Shown in pieces: positions 10,543-17,424 of a stretch of DNA of 21,264 nucleotides (its first letter is position 1; each line of letters starts with the position of its first letter). Origin of the DNA: GCA-020352575 sp964600365 (GTDB lineage: Bacteria; Actinomycetota; Acidimicrobiia; Spongiisociales; JAENVV01). The position numbers were made by a program, and so were the translations under genes. The stretch lies in the NCBI GenBank assembly GCA_964600365.1, contig CAZRJG010000035.1:1-21264 (forward strand), read 5' to 3'. The notes below the pieces were generated by a model, which had not been told where the DNA came from, searched no databases, and saw only the letters and a program-made list of their open reading frames with translations.

Positions 10543-11001
10543 GTGGTTTCGTCGCTCCGCAATCGCCTCGCCCTGGTCGTGTTCATCGGCGTGCTGCTCA
10601 TCCCTGCGGTGGCGGGCAACCTTCGGGGCCTCACCCACGTGCTCGTGTGCGAGGAGCCGATCTCGCGTCCCTTCTTCGTCGAGATCCTTGACGGCGAGGC
10701 CATCGTGGGCAGCGCCATCGTCGTGACGGACGAGGCGACATCTGCGTGTCGGGGGCTGTCGGTGGACCTCAGGGCCGCGCTCGATGGTGATCGCCTCGAC
10801 CTCGAGGTACTCCTCACAAATGAGACCGACCTGTCGTGGAGGGGCACGGTGGGGCTCGCCGTCGAGACCGAAGGGGTTGACGTGATCATCCCTGCTCGCA
10901 CGGGCACGGTGGGCGCCTCCTCGACCTCATCGGTCACGCTGTCGGTCAACCTCTCGGAGGGGATCACCGACATCGACGGGACCCTGCTGCTCGGTCCGTG
11001 A
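10543..11001 (+). CDS. Hypothetical membrane-anchored or secreted protein
   Basis: I do not recognise this 152-aa protein. It has a basic start and one hydrophobic segment (about 8-24), then a soluble part rich in beta-forming residues, with two cysteines (C36 in VLVCEE, C69 in SACRGL) that could form a disulfide if exported. The alternating pattern is compatible with an Ig-like or beta-sandwich fold, which is only an impression. It is the first gene of a tightly packed unit: its stop overlaps the DHPS-like start by 4 bp. Codon use looks like the neighbours, which supports a real gene. Confidence 0.7.
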   Translation: MVSSLRNRLALVVFIGVLLIPAVAGNLRGLTHVLVCEEPISRPFFVEILDGEAIVGSAIVVTDEATSACRGLSVDLRAALDGDRLDLEVLLTNETDLSWRGTVGLAVETEGVDVIIPARTGTVGASSTSSVTLSVNLSEGITDIDGTLLLGP

Positions 11002-11807
11002 GTACGCGCCTCCTCGAGACGTCGTTGGGCGCCGTCCGGTTCGACGACACCACCACCCATGTGATGGCCGTCATCAACCTGTCCCCCGAGTCGAAGAACC
11101 GGGACACATTCGCCCCGGACGTGGAGAGCGCCCGAGCGATGGCAGACCGCCACGTTGGAGCGGGTGCCACCTTCATCGACCTCGGTGCCCAGTCCTCCCA
11201 CTTCGAGAACCCCGAGCTCGCCGTTGAGGAGGAACTGCGCCGCCTCATCCCGGTTCTGGACGCGCTCGTCGCCGATGGCCACCTCGTGAGCGTCGACACG
11301 TGGAAGCCCGAGGTCGCCCTCGCTGCGATCGAGGCAGGCGCAGCGGTGATCAACGACACCGGCGGTTCGAAGGACGCGATGGTGTCGGCTGTCGCTGGAC
11401 ACTCGGTCGGCCTCGTCGCCATGTACCTCGAGGGAGTGAGTCCGCTCGATGTGGGGGACATGCAGTTCTCCGACGAGAAGGCCGATGAGATGCGAGGCCA
11501 CCTCGCAGGGCAACTGGGCCGGCTCTCTGACTCCGGCGTTCGCTTTCCGATCACCGACCCCGGCATCGGGATCTCGTATCGGTCCGACTACGCGGCGTAC
11601 ACGCGCCAGCAGGTGCGGGTGATTCGCTCCCTCGAACTCCTGCGGTCGCTCGGTCCCCCCGTGCTCGTTCCGGTGCCCCGCAAGGCGGAGCCTGCTCGCG
11701 TCGCGGCGTTCATCACCCTCAGCCTCGAGCACCGGGCCGACATCATCCGGGTGCACGACGTGGATGTGGCCCGTGACCTCGTCGACCTGTTCGGGAGGAC
11801 GGCGTGA
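10998..11807 (+). CDS. Divergent dihydropteroate synthase-like (pterin-binding TIM barrel) protein
   Basis: This 269-aa protein has the DHPS layout: VMAVINLSPES (N27), FIDLGAQSS, VSVDTWKPEVA (D100), INDTGG (N119), ITDPGIGI (D187), PRKAE (K229) and IIRVHDV (R251, H253). By alignment with the E. coli enzyme these are the pterin-pocket residues, and they are kept. The flexible loops that handle pyrophosphate and pABA are not: the usual DSFSDGG is replaced by ESKNRDTF, and GESTRPG by GAQSSHFEN. It may be a FolP2-like paralogue, another pterin-using enzyme, or a very divergent DHPS. It sits between the orphan gene and holA with 4-bp overlaps on both sides; no other folate gene is nearby. Confidence 0.8.
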   Translation: MSTRLLETSLGAVRFDDTTTHVMAVINLSPESKNRDTFAPDVESARAMADRHVGAGATFIDLGAQSSHFENPELAVEEELRRLIPVLDALVADGHLVSVDTWKPEVALAAIEAGAAVINDTGGSKDAMVSAVAGHSVGLVAMYLEGVSPLDVGDMQFSDEKADEMRGHLAGQLGRLSDSGVRFPITDPGIGISYRSDYAAYTRQQVRVIRSLELLRSLGPPVLVPVPRKAEPARVAAFITLSLEHRADIIRVHDVDVARDLVDLFGRTA

Positions 11808-12793
11808 GCGCACTCCTCGAGATCCGGGTGCGGGAGGGATCGGGCGCGGCATTCCTCGCCGAGCAGCGAGCGTTCGAGTTCTTCGAGCAAGCAGGGATCG
11901 AGCGGGGCGACGTGCTCCGGATCCACGTCCCCGGACGGGGACAGGAGAGCGAGTGGAGTGGGTCGGTCCGCTCCGAGATCGCCCCCCTCATCCCTGCACT
12001 CCAGTCGGTCTCGCTGTTCGGCGACATGGCTGCCGTGCTGCTCCTCGAGGCCCAGCAGCTCCAGGCGGGGGAGGCAGAGACGCTCGCCACCCTCGTTGCG
12101 GGGGTCGACCACGATTCGCTGCGCCTCGTGGTCGTGTCGGAGGGATCCCTCCCCGCCAAGTTCACGAAGGCACTCGCGGCGGCGGGTGCGGTGCGGGAGG
12201 AGATCAAGGCCGTACGCGACGGGGCAGCGGCGTCGTGGCTCGCAGCCGACGCCCGCCGGCGTGGACTTCGCCTCGACGGGGCGGCGCGAGGCGCACTGCT
12301 CGAGGTCTTCGGGACGAACCTGGCGGCCATGTCGAGTGCGCTCGACCAACTCGAGGGTGGCCCCACCCCCAACGCCGACGAGGTCCGGGCCCGGTTCCGC
12401 AGCCGTCCCGACGAGCCGCTGTGGCTTCTCACCGAGGCCCTCGACCAAGGTGACGTGATGTCTGCACTCCGGCGGCTCGGGGACATTCTCGTGCACGGGC
12501 ATCCGCTCCAGTTGCTCGGGTTCCTGGAGGGCGATCTCCGGCGCCGGTCGCTCGCCGTGTCGGCACCCGACATCGAGACCTTCGCCGAGTGGGTCGGCGG
12601 GCGCGCGGGCGACTTCCGAACGAAGAAGGACTGGTCGAAGACCCGTCGCACGAATCCGATGAGCCTCCGGAAGGCAACCGACGCCCTCGCCCGTGCCGAT
12701 CGGACGCTCAAGACGGCCCCGGAGGACCTCCACCTGGTGACGATGGAGCGGCTCACCGTCGCCCTTGCACTCTGGTATTCGGGAAGGGCCTGA
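11804..12793 (+). CDS. holA: DNA polymerase III delta subunit
   Basis: A 329-aa protein matching HolA in size and layout: an N-terminal AAA+-like region without a working Walker A, hydrophobic strands (AAVLLLEAQQLQ, SLRLVVVSEGSLP), a middle three-helix part (FGTNLAAMSSALDQLE) and a C-terminal helical collar (GHPLQLLGFLEGDLRRR). The delta subunit opens the beta clamp within the clamp loader. Motifs are weak, as usual for this family, so gene order carries weight: holA lies between comEC and rpsT-lepA in many bacteria. GTG 11804 overlaps the DHPS-like stop by 4 bp. The stop is followed at once by the left inverted repeat of the inserted cassette. Confidence 0.85.
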   Translation: MSALLEIRVREGSGAAFLAEQRAFEFFEQAGIERGDVLRIHVPGRGQESEWSGSVRSEIAPLIPALQSVSLFGDMAAVLLLEAQQLQAGEAETLATLVAGVDHDSLRLVVVSEGSLPAKFTKALAAAGAVREEIKAVRDGAAASWLAADARRRGLRLDGAARGALLEVFGTNLAAMSSALDQLEGGPTPNADEVRARFRSRPDEPLWLLTEALDQGDVMSALRRLGDILVHGHPLQLLGFLEGDLRRRSLAVSAPDIETFAEWVGGRAGDFRTKKDWSKTRRTNPMSLRKATDALARADRTLKTAPEDLHLVTMERLTVALALWYSGRA

Positions 12794-12836
12794 TGCACGA
12801 AGCCCCGGCGTGGCCCGGGGTCTGGATAGGTTGGGT
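12794..12836 (+). repeat. Left arm of a 43/44-bp inverted repeat; also a terminator-like hairpin after holA
   Basis: The arm starts right after the holA stop with TGCACGAAG and ends with CTGGATAGGTTGGGT. It matches the reverse complement of 14021-14064 at 39 aligned bases with four mismatches and one gap. Inside it CCCCGG (12803-12808) pairs with CCGGGG (12815-12820) around a 6-nt loop, which could terminate holA transcripts. No T-run follows. Confidence 0.85.
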
Positions 12837-12866
12837 CTTCCGTGTGGATAACTCAACGACAAAGAC

Positions 12867-12891
12867 TGGGACGCTCCTCGTGAGCGTCCCA
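12867..12891 (-). terminator. Strong hairpin downstream of the HEPN-like gene
   Basis: TGGGACGCTC and GAGCGTCCCA form a perfect 10-bp stem around the 5-nt loop CTCGT. On the minus strand it lies 21 bp after the HEPN-like stop and is followed by AGTCTTTG. It probably ends the cassette operon. Confidence 0.7.
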
Positions 12892-12912
12892 TTCGGCTTT
12901 GGAGTCCTTGGA

Positions 12913-13326
12913 TTAGACGATCTCTCGGGCGATGCGTATGAGTGCGTCGGCGGTTCGCTGAGCCGCCTTCACTTCGCTCGGGTTCGAGTTGAGAGAGTCG
13001 TATCCCGCCTTCGTCTTCCCATCCAGTACGTCCCTGAACCTCTTGACGAGGGAGCCAGGGACGTCGGGCACCTCTGCGAGCAGCTTTGCAGCTGAAGCGT
13101 GATCTGCGTCCCTGGACATCTTCCCCAACCGCGTGCAGGTGATCGCATCGGCAGCGGCAATGCATGCGTGAATGAGGTTTGTCACGATCGTCGACCTGCC
13201 GGCACCGGGCACCACCGAGGGTTCTCGACCGTCGGCACGCTCGAGGGCGGTCTCGAGGAAGTCCTCCGCCTGCTCCAACCGGCTCCGAGTGTCGTTGCGC
13301 CCACACTGACCTGTTCGTGGAGCCAT
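12913..13326 (-). CDS. HEPN-like protein, putative toxin of an MNT/HEPN pair
   Basis: A 137-aa, mostly helical protein. The order of segments (LEQAEDFLETALE; LIHACIAAADAITCTRLGKMSRDADH; AKLLAEV; FRDVLDGKTKAGYDS; AAQRTADALIRIARE) follows actinobacterial HEPN-domain proteins found beside nucleotidyltransferases. HEPN toxins are usually RNases with an RX4-6H site. Here the nearest candidates are R72-D-A-D-H76, with spacing one short, and K106-A-G108-Y109 where such proteins commonly have a His before the Tyr. Catalysis is therefore uncertain. It is the second gene of the minus-strand pair, 2 bp after the MNT stop, so the two are surely co-expressed. The toxin role is inferred from family and context. 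Confidence 0.65.
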   Translation of the reverse strand: MAPRTGQCGRNDTRSRLEQAEDFLETALERADGREPSVVPGAGRSTIVTNLIHACIAAADAITCTRLGKMSRDADHASAAKLLAEVPDVPGSLVKRFRDVLDGKTKAGYDSLNSNPSEVKAAQRTADALIRIAREIV

Positions 13327-13328
13327 GG

Positions 13329-13919
13329 CTACCCGTTAAGGAGCTGCAGCGAGTCTGCCTTGAGATTCGCCCAGAACTCCGGTGACGTCTCGGCGAGAGA
13401 GTCGTACTCGTCTGCCCTGTAGCTGACAATCTGACAGCGGTTTCCCGTAGATCGCTCTACGTAGCTCCGCACCGTGTCCTCTGCCTCGGCGACCGCTTCA
13501 TCCGAGACCTCGTTCGACCATACGAGTACGCAGTCAACGTCTGAATCGGGTCCTGCCTGCCTACGTGCCACAGAGCCAAACAGCGCAGCGTGCACTGGCC
13601 GAGGTGTAAGGTCCCCCACAACGTCAGTCAGCCCCTCGACAAGTGTGCGGTAGGCCCGCGCGGCAGCGAGCACAACCGGGGCCAGGATGTGATCTCGGTT
13701 CAGCGTGTGAAGTAAGGCGGACCCTTGGGAATCCTGCAACACCAGCCCACCCTCCACCAGACGGTCAAGAACCCTTTGCACTCCCCTATCTGTGGCTTCG
13801 ACGGACAGAAGCCGAGTTACTTCACGCCCTGACAAGGGGCGTGTTGTGCCTGCGAGGACCTCCAGGACTGGCCCGGCAAGGCTGGGGATGAGAGTGTTGA
13901 TCGGGTGCGTGATGTCCAT
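13329..13919 (-). CDS. Winged-helix plus MNT-type nucleotidyltransferase, putative antitoxin/regulator
   Basis: A 196-aa protein with a winged helix-turn-helix (about residues 15-75, LSGREVTRLLSVEATDRGVQ and RLVEGGLVLQ) joined to a minimal nucleotidyltransferase domain. The signature is FGSVARRQAGPDSDVDCVLV: G115-S116 and acidic D125, D127, D129. In HepT/MntA (type VII) modules the MNT enzyme neutralises its HEPN partner by AMP transfer to a tyrosine. The winged helix suggests that this one also represses its own promoter, where a perfect 11-bp dyad lies just upstream (13921-13964). Here MNT precedes HEPN. Lower GC than the flanking genes indicates horizontal transfer. The family call is firm, the biological role inferred. 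Confidence 0.8.
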   Translation of the reverse strand: MDITHPINTLIPSLAGPVLEVLAGTTRPLSGREVTRLLSVEATDRGVQRVLDRLVEGGLVLQDSQGSALLHTLNRDHILAPVVLAAARAYRTLVEGLTDVVGDLTPRPVHAALFGSVARRQAGPDSDVDCVLVWSNEVSDEAVAEAEDTVRSYVERSTGNRCQIVSYRADEYDSLAETSPEFWANLKADSLQLLNG

Positions 13920-13920
13920 T

Positions 13921-13964
13921 GTGTGCGAACTTTACTTCGGGTATGCGAAGAATAGTTCGCACAC
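13921..13964. promoter_or_regulatory. Dyad-symmetric operator/promoter region of the MNT/HEPN operon
   Basis: GTGTGCGAACT (13921-13931) and AGTTCGCACAC (13954-13964) are perfect 11-bp inverted repeats 22 bp apart. The hexamer TGCGAA appears at 13924 and 13944 and inverted at 13956, and CTTCG/CGAAG forms an inner dyad. Minus-strand -10 candidates are TATTCT (13949-13954) and TAAAGT (13929-13934, 9 nt before the ATG). A repressor bound here would block the promoter. Confidence 0.65.
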
Positions 13965-14020
13965 TAACCGTTGCCGCACACAACCCACCACTCCCGACTG
14001 ACCGCATTAGCCACGCAGAA

Positions 14021-14064
14021 ACCCAACCTATCCAGCCCCCGGGCGTGGCCGGGGGCTTCGTGCA
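14021..14064 (-). repeat. Right arm of the inverted repeat; terminator-like hairpin after rpsT
   Basis: This is the inverted copy of 12794-12836. AGCCCCCGG (14034-14042) pairs perfectly with CCGGGGGCT (14049-14057) around a 6-nt loop, a 9-bp stem 19 bp or more beyond the rpsT stop on the minus strand. It can serve as the rpsT terminator, followed by GGATAGGTTGGGTTTC rather than a pure T-run. Confidence 0.85.
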
Positions 14065-14082
14065 AGAACGGGGTGGGGTCGG

Positions 14083-14352
14083 CTAGGAGCCGAGGAGGCG
14101 GTTCATCTCGCGCTGGAGGCGGGACTTGCGCCGGGATGCGGTGTTCTTCTTCATCACGCCCTTGGAGACGGCGACGTCGATCTTCTTCTGGGCGAGCTGT
14201 GCGGCCTCGGTCGCTGCCTCGGCATCGCCGGTGGCGGCGACGTCCATCGCGTTCTTGATCCGGGTCTTCACCTCGGAGCGCACGGACTTGTTGCGTTCGT
14301 GGCGGCCGACGTTCTGCCGGTTCCGCTTCATCTGTGACTTGATGTTGGCCAT
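14083..14352 (-). CDS. rpsT: 30S ribosomal protein S20
   Basis: An 89-aa, very basic protein starting MANIKSQMKRNRQN, with KSVRSEVKTRIKNA in the middle and the end KKNTASRRKSRLQREMNRL. This is the full S20 pattern, binding 16S rRNA during 30S assembly. An AAGG lies about 7 nt before the ATG. It is divergent from lepA and convergent with holA, a common neighbourhood. A TATTCT at 14407-14412 could be its -10, giving a leader of about 50 nt. Confidence 0.97.
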   Translation of the reverse strand: MANIKSQMKRNRQNVGRHERNKSVRSEVKTRIKNAMDVAATGDAEAATEAAQLAQKKIDVAVSKGVMKKNTASRRKSRLQREMNRLLGS

Positions 14353-14406
14353 GGGTGAACCTTGATGGGGGAGGGGTCGACGGCTGAAGGCCAGTCGTGG
14401 GGCGGG

Positions 14407-14412
14407 AGAATA
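14407..14412 (-). promoter_or_regulatory. Possible -10 box (TATTCT) of rpsT
   Basis: TATTCT on the minus strand is 54 nt from the rpsT ATG, with a weak TGTGCA 17 nt upstream as a -35. It would leave a leader containing the AAGG ribosome-binding site. Confidence 0.35.
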
Positions 14413-14484
14413 CCAGTGCGTGCAGGTTGTGCACATCGGCGTGCAGTCGCTTCGGCACGTATGAAGTACTGGGGGTTCCCCCGA

Positions 14485-14490
14485 TACGCT
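14485..14490 (+). promoter_or_regulatory. Putative -10 box (TACGCT) of lepA
   Basis: TACGCT ends 10 nt before the lepA ATG at 14501, leaving at most a few nucleotides of leader and no ribosome-binding site. Confidence 0.4.
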
Positions 14491-14500
14491 CTTGTACGGC

Positions 14501-16312
14501 ATGCCGACACCGACTTCACGGATCCGCAACTTCAGCATCATCGCCCACATCGACCATGGGAAGTCGACCCTCGCCGACCGCCTCCTCGAGCGCACGGGGG
14601 CGGTGACCGAACGAGAGATGCGTGAGCAACTCCTGGACTCGATGGACCTCGAGCGAGAGCGCGGCATCACCATCAAGGCCCAAGCCGTGCGCCTCATCCA
14701 CCGGTCGGCCGATGGGCAGAACTACGTGCTCAACCTCATCGACACCCCAGGCCACGTGGACTTCTCCTATGAGGTGAGCCGGTCGCTTGCCGCCTGTGAG
14801 GGGGCGATCCTCCTCGTCGACGCGGCGCAGGGTGTGCAGGCCCAGACCCTTGCGAACGCCTATCTGGCGATCGAGGCGGGGCTCGAGATCATCCCCGTGC
14901 TCAACAAGATCGACCTCCCTGCCGCCGATCCTGATGCCCGGGCGGCTGAGATCGTCTCGATCCTCGGGGGAAGACCTGGGGACGTCCTCCGGGTGTCGGC
15001 CAAGACCGGTGCGGGGATCGACGAGCTCCTCGAGCGCATCGTCGCGGAGGTCCCCGCACCCACAGGCGACCCCGACGCACCCCTTCGGGCCCTCGTCTTC
15101 GACTCCTACTTCGACGCCTACCGGGGCGTCGTGTGCTCGATCCGGGTCGTCGACGGGGTGCTCTGCAGCGGTGATGACGCCCACTTCATTGCGACCGGCG
15201 GGACGCATGAGGCAGATGAGATCGGTGTCCTCCTCCCGCGTCCGAAGCAGGTGGCGGAACTCGGCCCCGGTGAGAGCGGCTATCTCATCACCGGCGTCAA
15301 GGAGATCGACCGCATTCGCGTCGGGGACACCGTCACCCACCCCCGCCACAAGGGCGTCAGCCCGTTGGCCGGCTACGACGAACCCAAGCCAATGGTGTTC
15401 TCGGGCCTCTTCCCGACCGACGGGGACGACTTCGAGCAACTCCGTGAGGCGTTGGAGAAGCTCCGGCTCAACGATTCGTCGCTCGTATGGGGTCCCGAGA
15501 CGTCACGGGCGTTGGGCTTCGGGTTCCGGGTCGGCTTCCTCGGGCTGCTCCACATGGAGATCGTCCGCGAGCGCCTCGAACGGGAGTACGACCTCGACCT
15601 CGTTGCCACTGCTCCCTCGGTGGCGTACCAGGTGACCATGGCCGACGGGGAGCAACGCGAGGTGCGGAGCCCCCAGGACCTCCCCCCGGTCGACGAGCGA
15701 ACGTCGCTCCAAGAGCCCTACGTGAAGGCGATGATCCTCGTGCCGTCCGAGTTCACGGGGACTGTGATGGAGCTCCTCCAGCAGCGCCGTGGCGAGATGG
15801 ACGGGATGCACTACCTCACCGAGGACCGGGTGGAGCTCACCTACCACGTGCCCCTTGCAGAGATCGTGTTCGACTTCTTCGACATCTTGAAGTCGAGGAC
15901 CCGCGGATTCGCCTCGTTCGACTACGAACCGGCCGACTACCGGGAGTCCGACCTCGTGAAGGTCGACGTGCTCCTGGCCGGGGATCCCGTCGACGCCTTC
16001 TCCACGATCACGCACCGCGACAAGGCCTACGAGTACGGGCGCGCGATGGCCATGAAGCTCAAGGAGCTGATCCCCCGACAGTTGTTCGACATCGCGATCC
16101 AGGCGGCGATCGGGAGTCGGGTCATCGCTCGTGAGACGGTGAAGGCTCAGCGCAAGGACGTGACCGCCAAGTGCTACGGCGGCGACATCACCCGTAAGAA
16201 GAAACTCCTCGCCAAGCAGAAGGAGGGGAAGAAGCGGATGAAGATGGTCGGCAGCGTCGAGGTCCCCCAGGAGGCCTTCGTGGCAGCGCTTCGGGTGGAC
16301 GAGGGGTCGTGA
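14501..16312 (+). CDS. lepA: Elongation factor 4 (back-translocating GTPase LepA)
   Basis: A 603-aa translational GTPase. G1 is AHIDHGKST (15-23), G3 DTPGH, G4 NKID and G5 VSAKTGAG; the family C-terminus is AKCYGGDITRKKKLL with GKKRMK. EF4 acts on ribosomes, affecting initiation or stalled elongation. I use ATG 14501, which gives MPTPTSRIRNFSIIAH; an in-frame TTG at 14492 is too close to the TACGCT box. hemW begins inside its stop (GTGA, 4-bp overlap), so the two form one operon. Full length, nothing missing. Confidence 0.98.
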   Translation: MPTPTSRIRNFSIIAHIDHGKSTLADRLLERTGAVTEREMREQLLDSMDLERERGITIKAQAVRLIHRSADGQNYVLNLIDTPGHVDFSYEVSRSLAACEGAILLVDAAQGVQAQTLANAYLAIEAGLEIIPVLNKIDLPAADPDARAAEIVSILGGRPGDVLRVSAKTGAGIDELLERIVAEVPAPTGDPDAPLRALVFDSYFDAYRGVVCSIRVVDGVLCSGDDAHFIATGGTHEADEIGVLLPRPKQVAELGPGESGYLITGVKEIDRIRVGDTVTHPRHKGVSPLAGYDEPKPMVFSGLFPTDGDDFEQLREALEKLRLNDSSLVWGPETSRALGFGFRVGFLGLLHMEIVRERLEREYDLDLVATAPSVAYQVTMADGEQREVRSPQDLPPVDERTSLQEPYVKAMILVPSEFTGTVMELLQQRRGEMDGMHYLTEDRVELTYHVPLAEIVFDFFDILKSRTRGFASFDYEPADYRESDLVKVDVLLAGDPVDAFSTITHRDKAYEYGRAMAMKLKELIPRQLFDIAIQAAIGSRVIARETVKAQRKDVTAKCYGGDITRKKKLLAKQKEGKKRMKMVGSVEVPQEAFVAALRVDEGS

Positions 16313-17424
16313 GCGGCCCAGCTGCCGCCTACCTCCACCTCCCCTTCTGTGCCCGGCTCTGCCCGTACTGCGACTTCGCGGTCGTCACGGGTCGCACGGG
16401 TGAGGCAGAGCGCTACGTGGCAGCGGTGGAGCGTGAGATCGCCGAGGACGCGCCGGGCGCGCCCCTGGAGGCCGTCTTCATAGGCGGTGGCACCCCGACG
16501 GCCGTCGCCCCCGAACTCATCGCCCGACTGCTCGAAGCGCTCGAGCGGCAGCATGGATTCGCCCTCCCGGAGATCTCGCTCGAGTCGAACCCCGAGCACC
16601 TCGACGCCCCGCTCCTGGAGGCGCTCGCCGCCGCGGGTGTGAACCGGCTCTCGATCGGTGCCCAGTCGTTCGACGCTGCAGTCCTTGCTGCCCTGGGGAG
16701 GGTGCACGCGCCCGAGGACATCGCCCGGGGCGTCCTGGCAGCTCGGGATGCCGGGGTGCCGTCGGTGAGCGTCGACCTCATCTTCGGGCATCCCGCCGAA
16801 GACGCCGCCTCGTGGGACGCGACGCTCGACGCGGCGCTCGCGACCGGAGTCGACCATGTGAGCACGTACGCGCTCACGGTCGAACGGGGGACATCGCTCT
16901 CCCGATCGATCGCTGCGGGCGCCCCCGCCCCCGATGAGGACGAGCAAGCCGACCGGTACGAAGCGGCTCTCGCGCGCCTCGGGGCCGCCGGCTTCGTGCA
17001 CTACGAGGTCTCGAACCATGCGAAGCCGGGACACCGCTGCCGGTACAACGAAGTGGTGTGGGCTGGAGCGGCGTACCTCGCGTACGGCTTGGGTGCCCAC
17101 GGGTATCGCGACGGAGCCCGGTTCCGCAACGTGCGGGCGTTCGATGCCTACGTCTCGAGGATCGAGTCGGGGGAATCTCCGCGAGCCGGCATCGATCGGT
17201 TGAGCGCCTGGGAGCGGGAGGTCGACCGTTTCATGATCGGGCTGCGGCTGCGTTCCGGCGTCCTGCTCGGTGATGCGGGCGAGCGGTTCGTCGGATCGCC
17301 CCCCGGGCGTCGACTCGTCGACCTCGGCGTCCTCCTTGTGGAGGGTGATGTCGCCCGGGTGGCGGATCCCTTGTTCACCGACGCGGTGGCGAGGGAGGTC
17401 GTCGGAATCAATCCTGGCCCGTAG
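16309..17424 (+). CDS. hemW: Radical SAM HemW-like protein (coproporphyrinogen III oxidase-like, heme chaperone family)
   Basis: A 371-aa radical SAM protein with the CX3CX2C cluster motif CARLCPYC (C14, C18, C21), FIGGGTPT and the family segments LSIGAQSFD and VSVDLIFGHP. HemW proteins bind a 4Fe-4S cluster and are thought to deliver heme; they were often annotated as HemN. The HNxxYW motif usual near the middle reads CRYNEVVW (R245 to W251), so the His and the Tyr are changed. It starts in the lepA stop and its last 17 bp overlap the convergent hrcA end. The lepA-hemW-hrcA-dnaJ order supports the call. Confidence 0.93.
   Translation: MSGPAAAYLHLPFCARLCPYCDFAVVTGRTGEAERYVAAVEREIAEDAPGAPLEAVFIGGGTPTAVAPELIARLLEALERQHGFALPEISLESNPEHLDAPLLEALAAAGVNRLSIGAQSFDAAVLAALGRVHAPEDIARGVLAARDAGVPSVSVDLIFGHPAEDAASWDATLDAALATGVDHVSTYALTVERGTSLSRSIAAGAPAPDEDEQADRYEAALARLGAAGFVHYEVSNHAKPGHRCRYNEVVWAGAAYLAYGLGAHGYRDGARFRNVRAFDAYVSRIESGESPRAGIDRLSAWEREVDRFMIGLRLRSGVLLGDAGERFVGSPPGRRLVDLGVLLVEGDVARVADPLFTDAVAREVVGINPGP

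Larger units (their letters stand above)
12794..14064. mobile_element. Inserted MNT/HEPN cassette bounded by inverted repeats (no transposase)
   Basis: This 1.27-kb block separates the convergent genes holA and rpsT. It is bounded by inverted arms that both begin with the palindrome TGCA. It has visibly lower GC: three hand-counted 60-base lines (from 13501, 13741, 13921) give about 58, 60 and 50 percent, against 68 percent for a line in holA. It carries only the MNT and HEPN-like genes and their signals. The mode of entry is unknown; it could be a non-autonomous element moved in trans. Confidence 0.6.

Noticed and set aside
12794..12836. The hairpin after holA as a tRNA or small RNA gene
   Set aside because: No cloverleaf, no T-loop; it is a short GC hairpin repeated at the other end of the cassette.
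11588..13429. 613-codon antisense frame across holA and the cassette
   Set aside because: It runs through several confirmed genes, is Arg-rich and has no domain.
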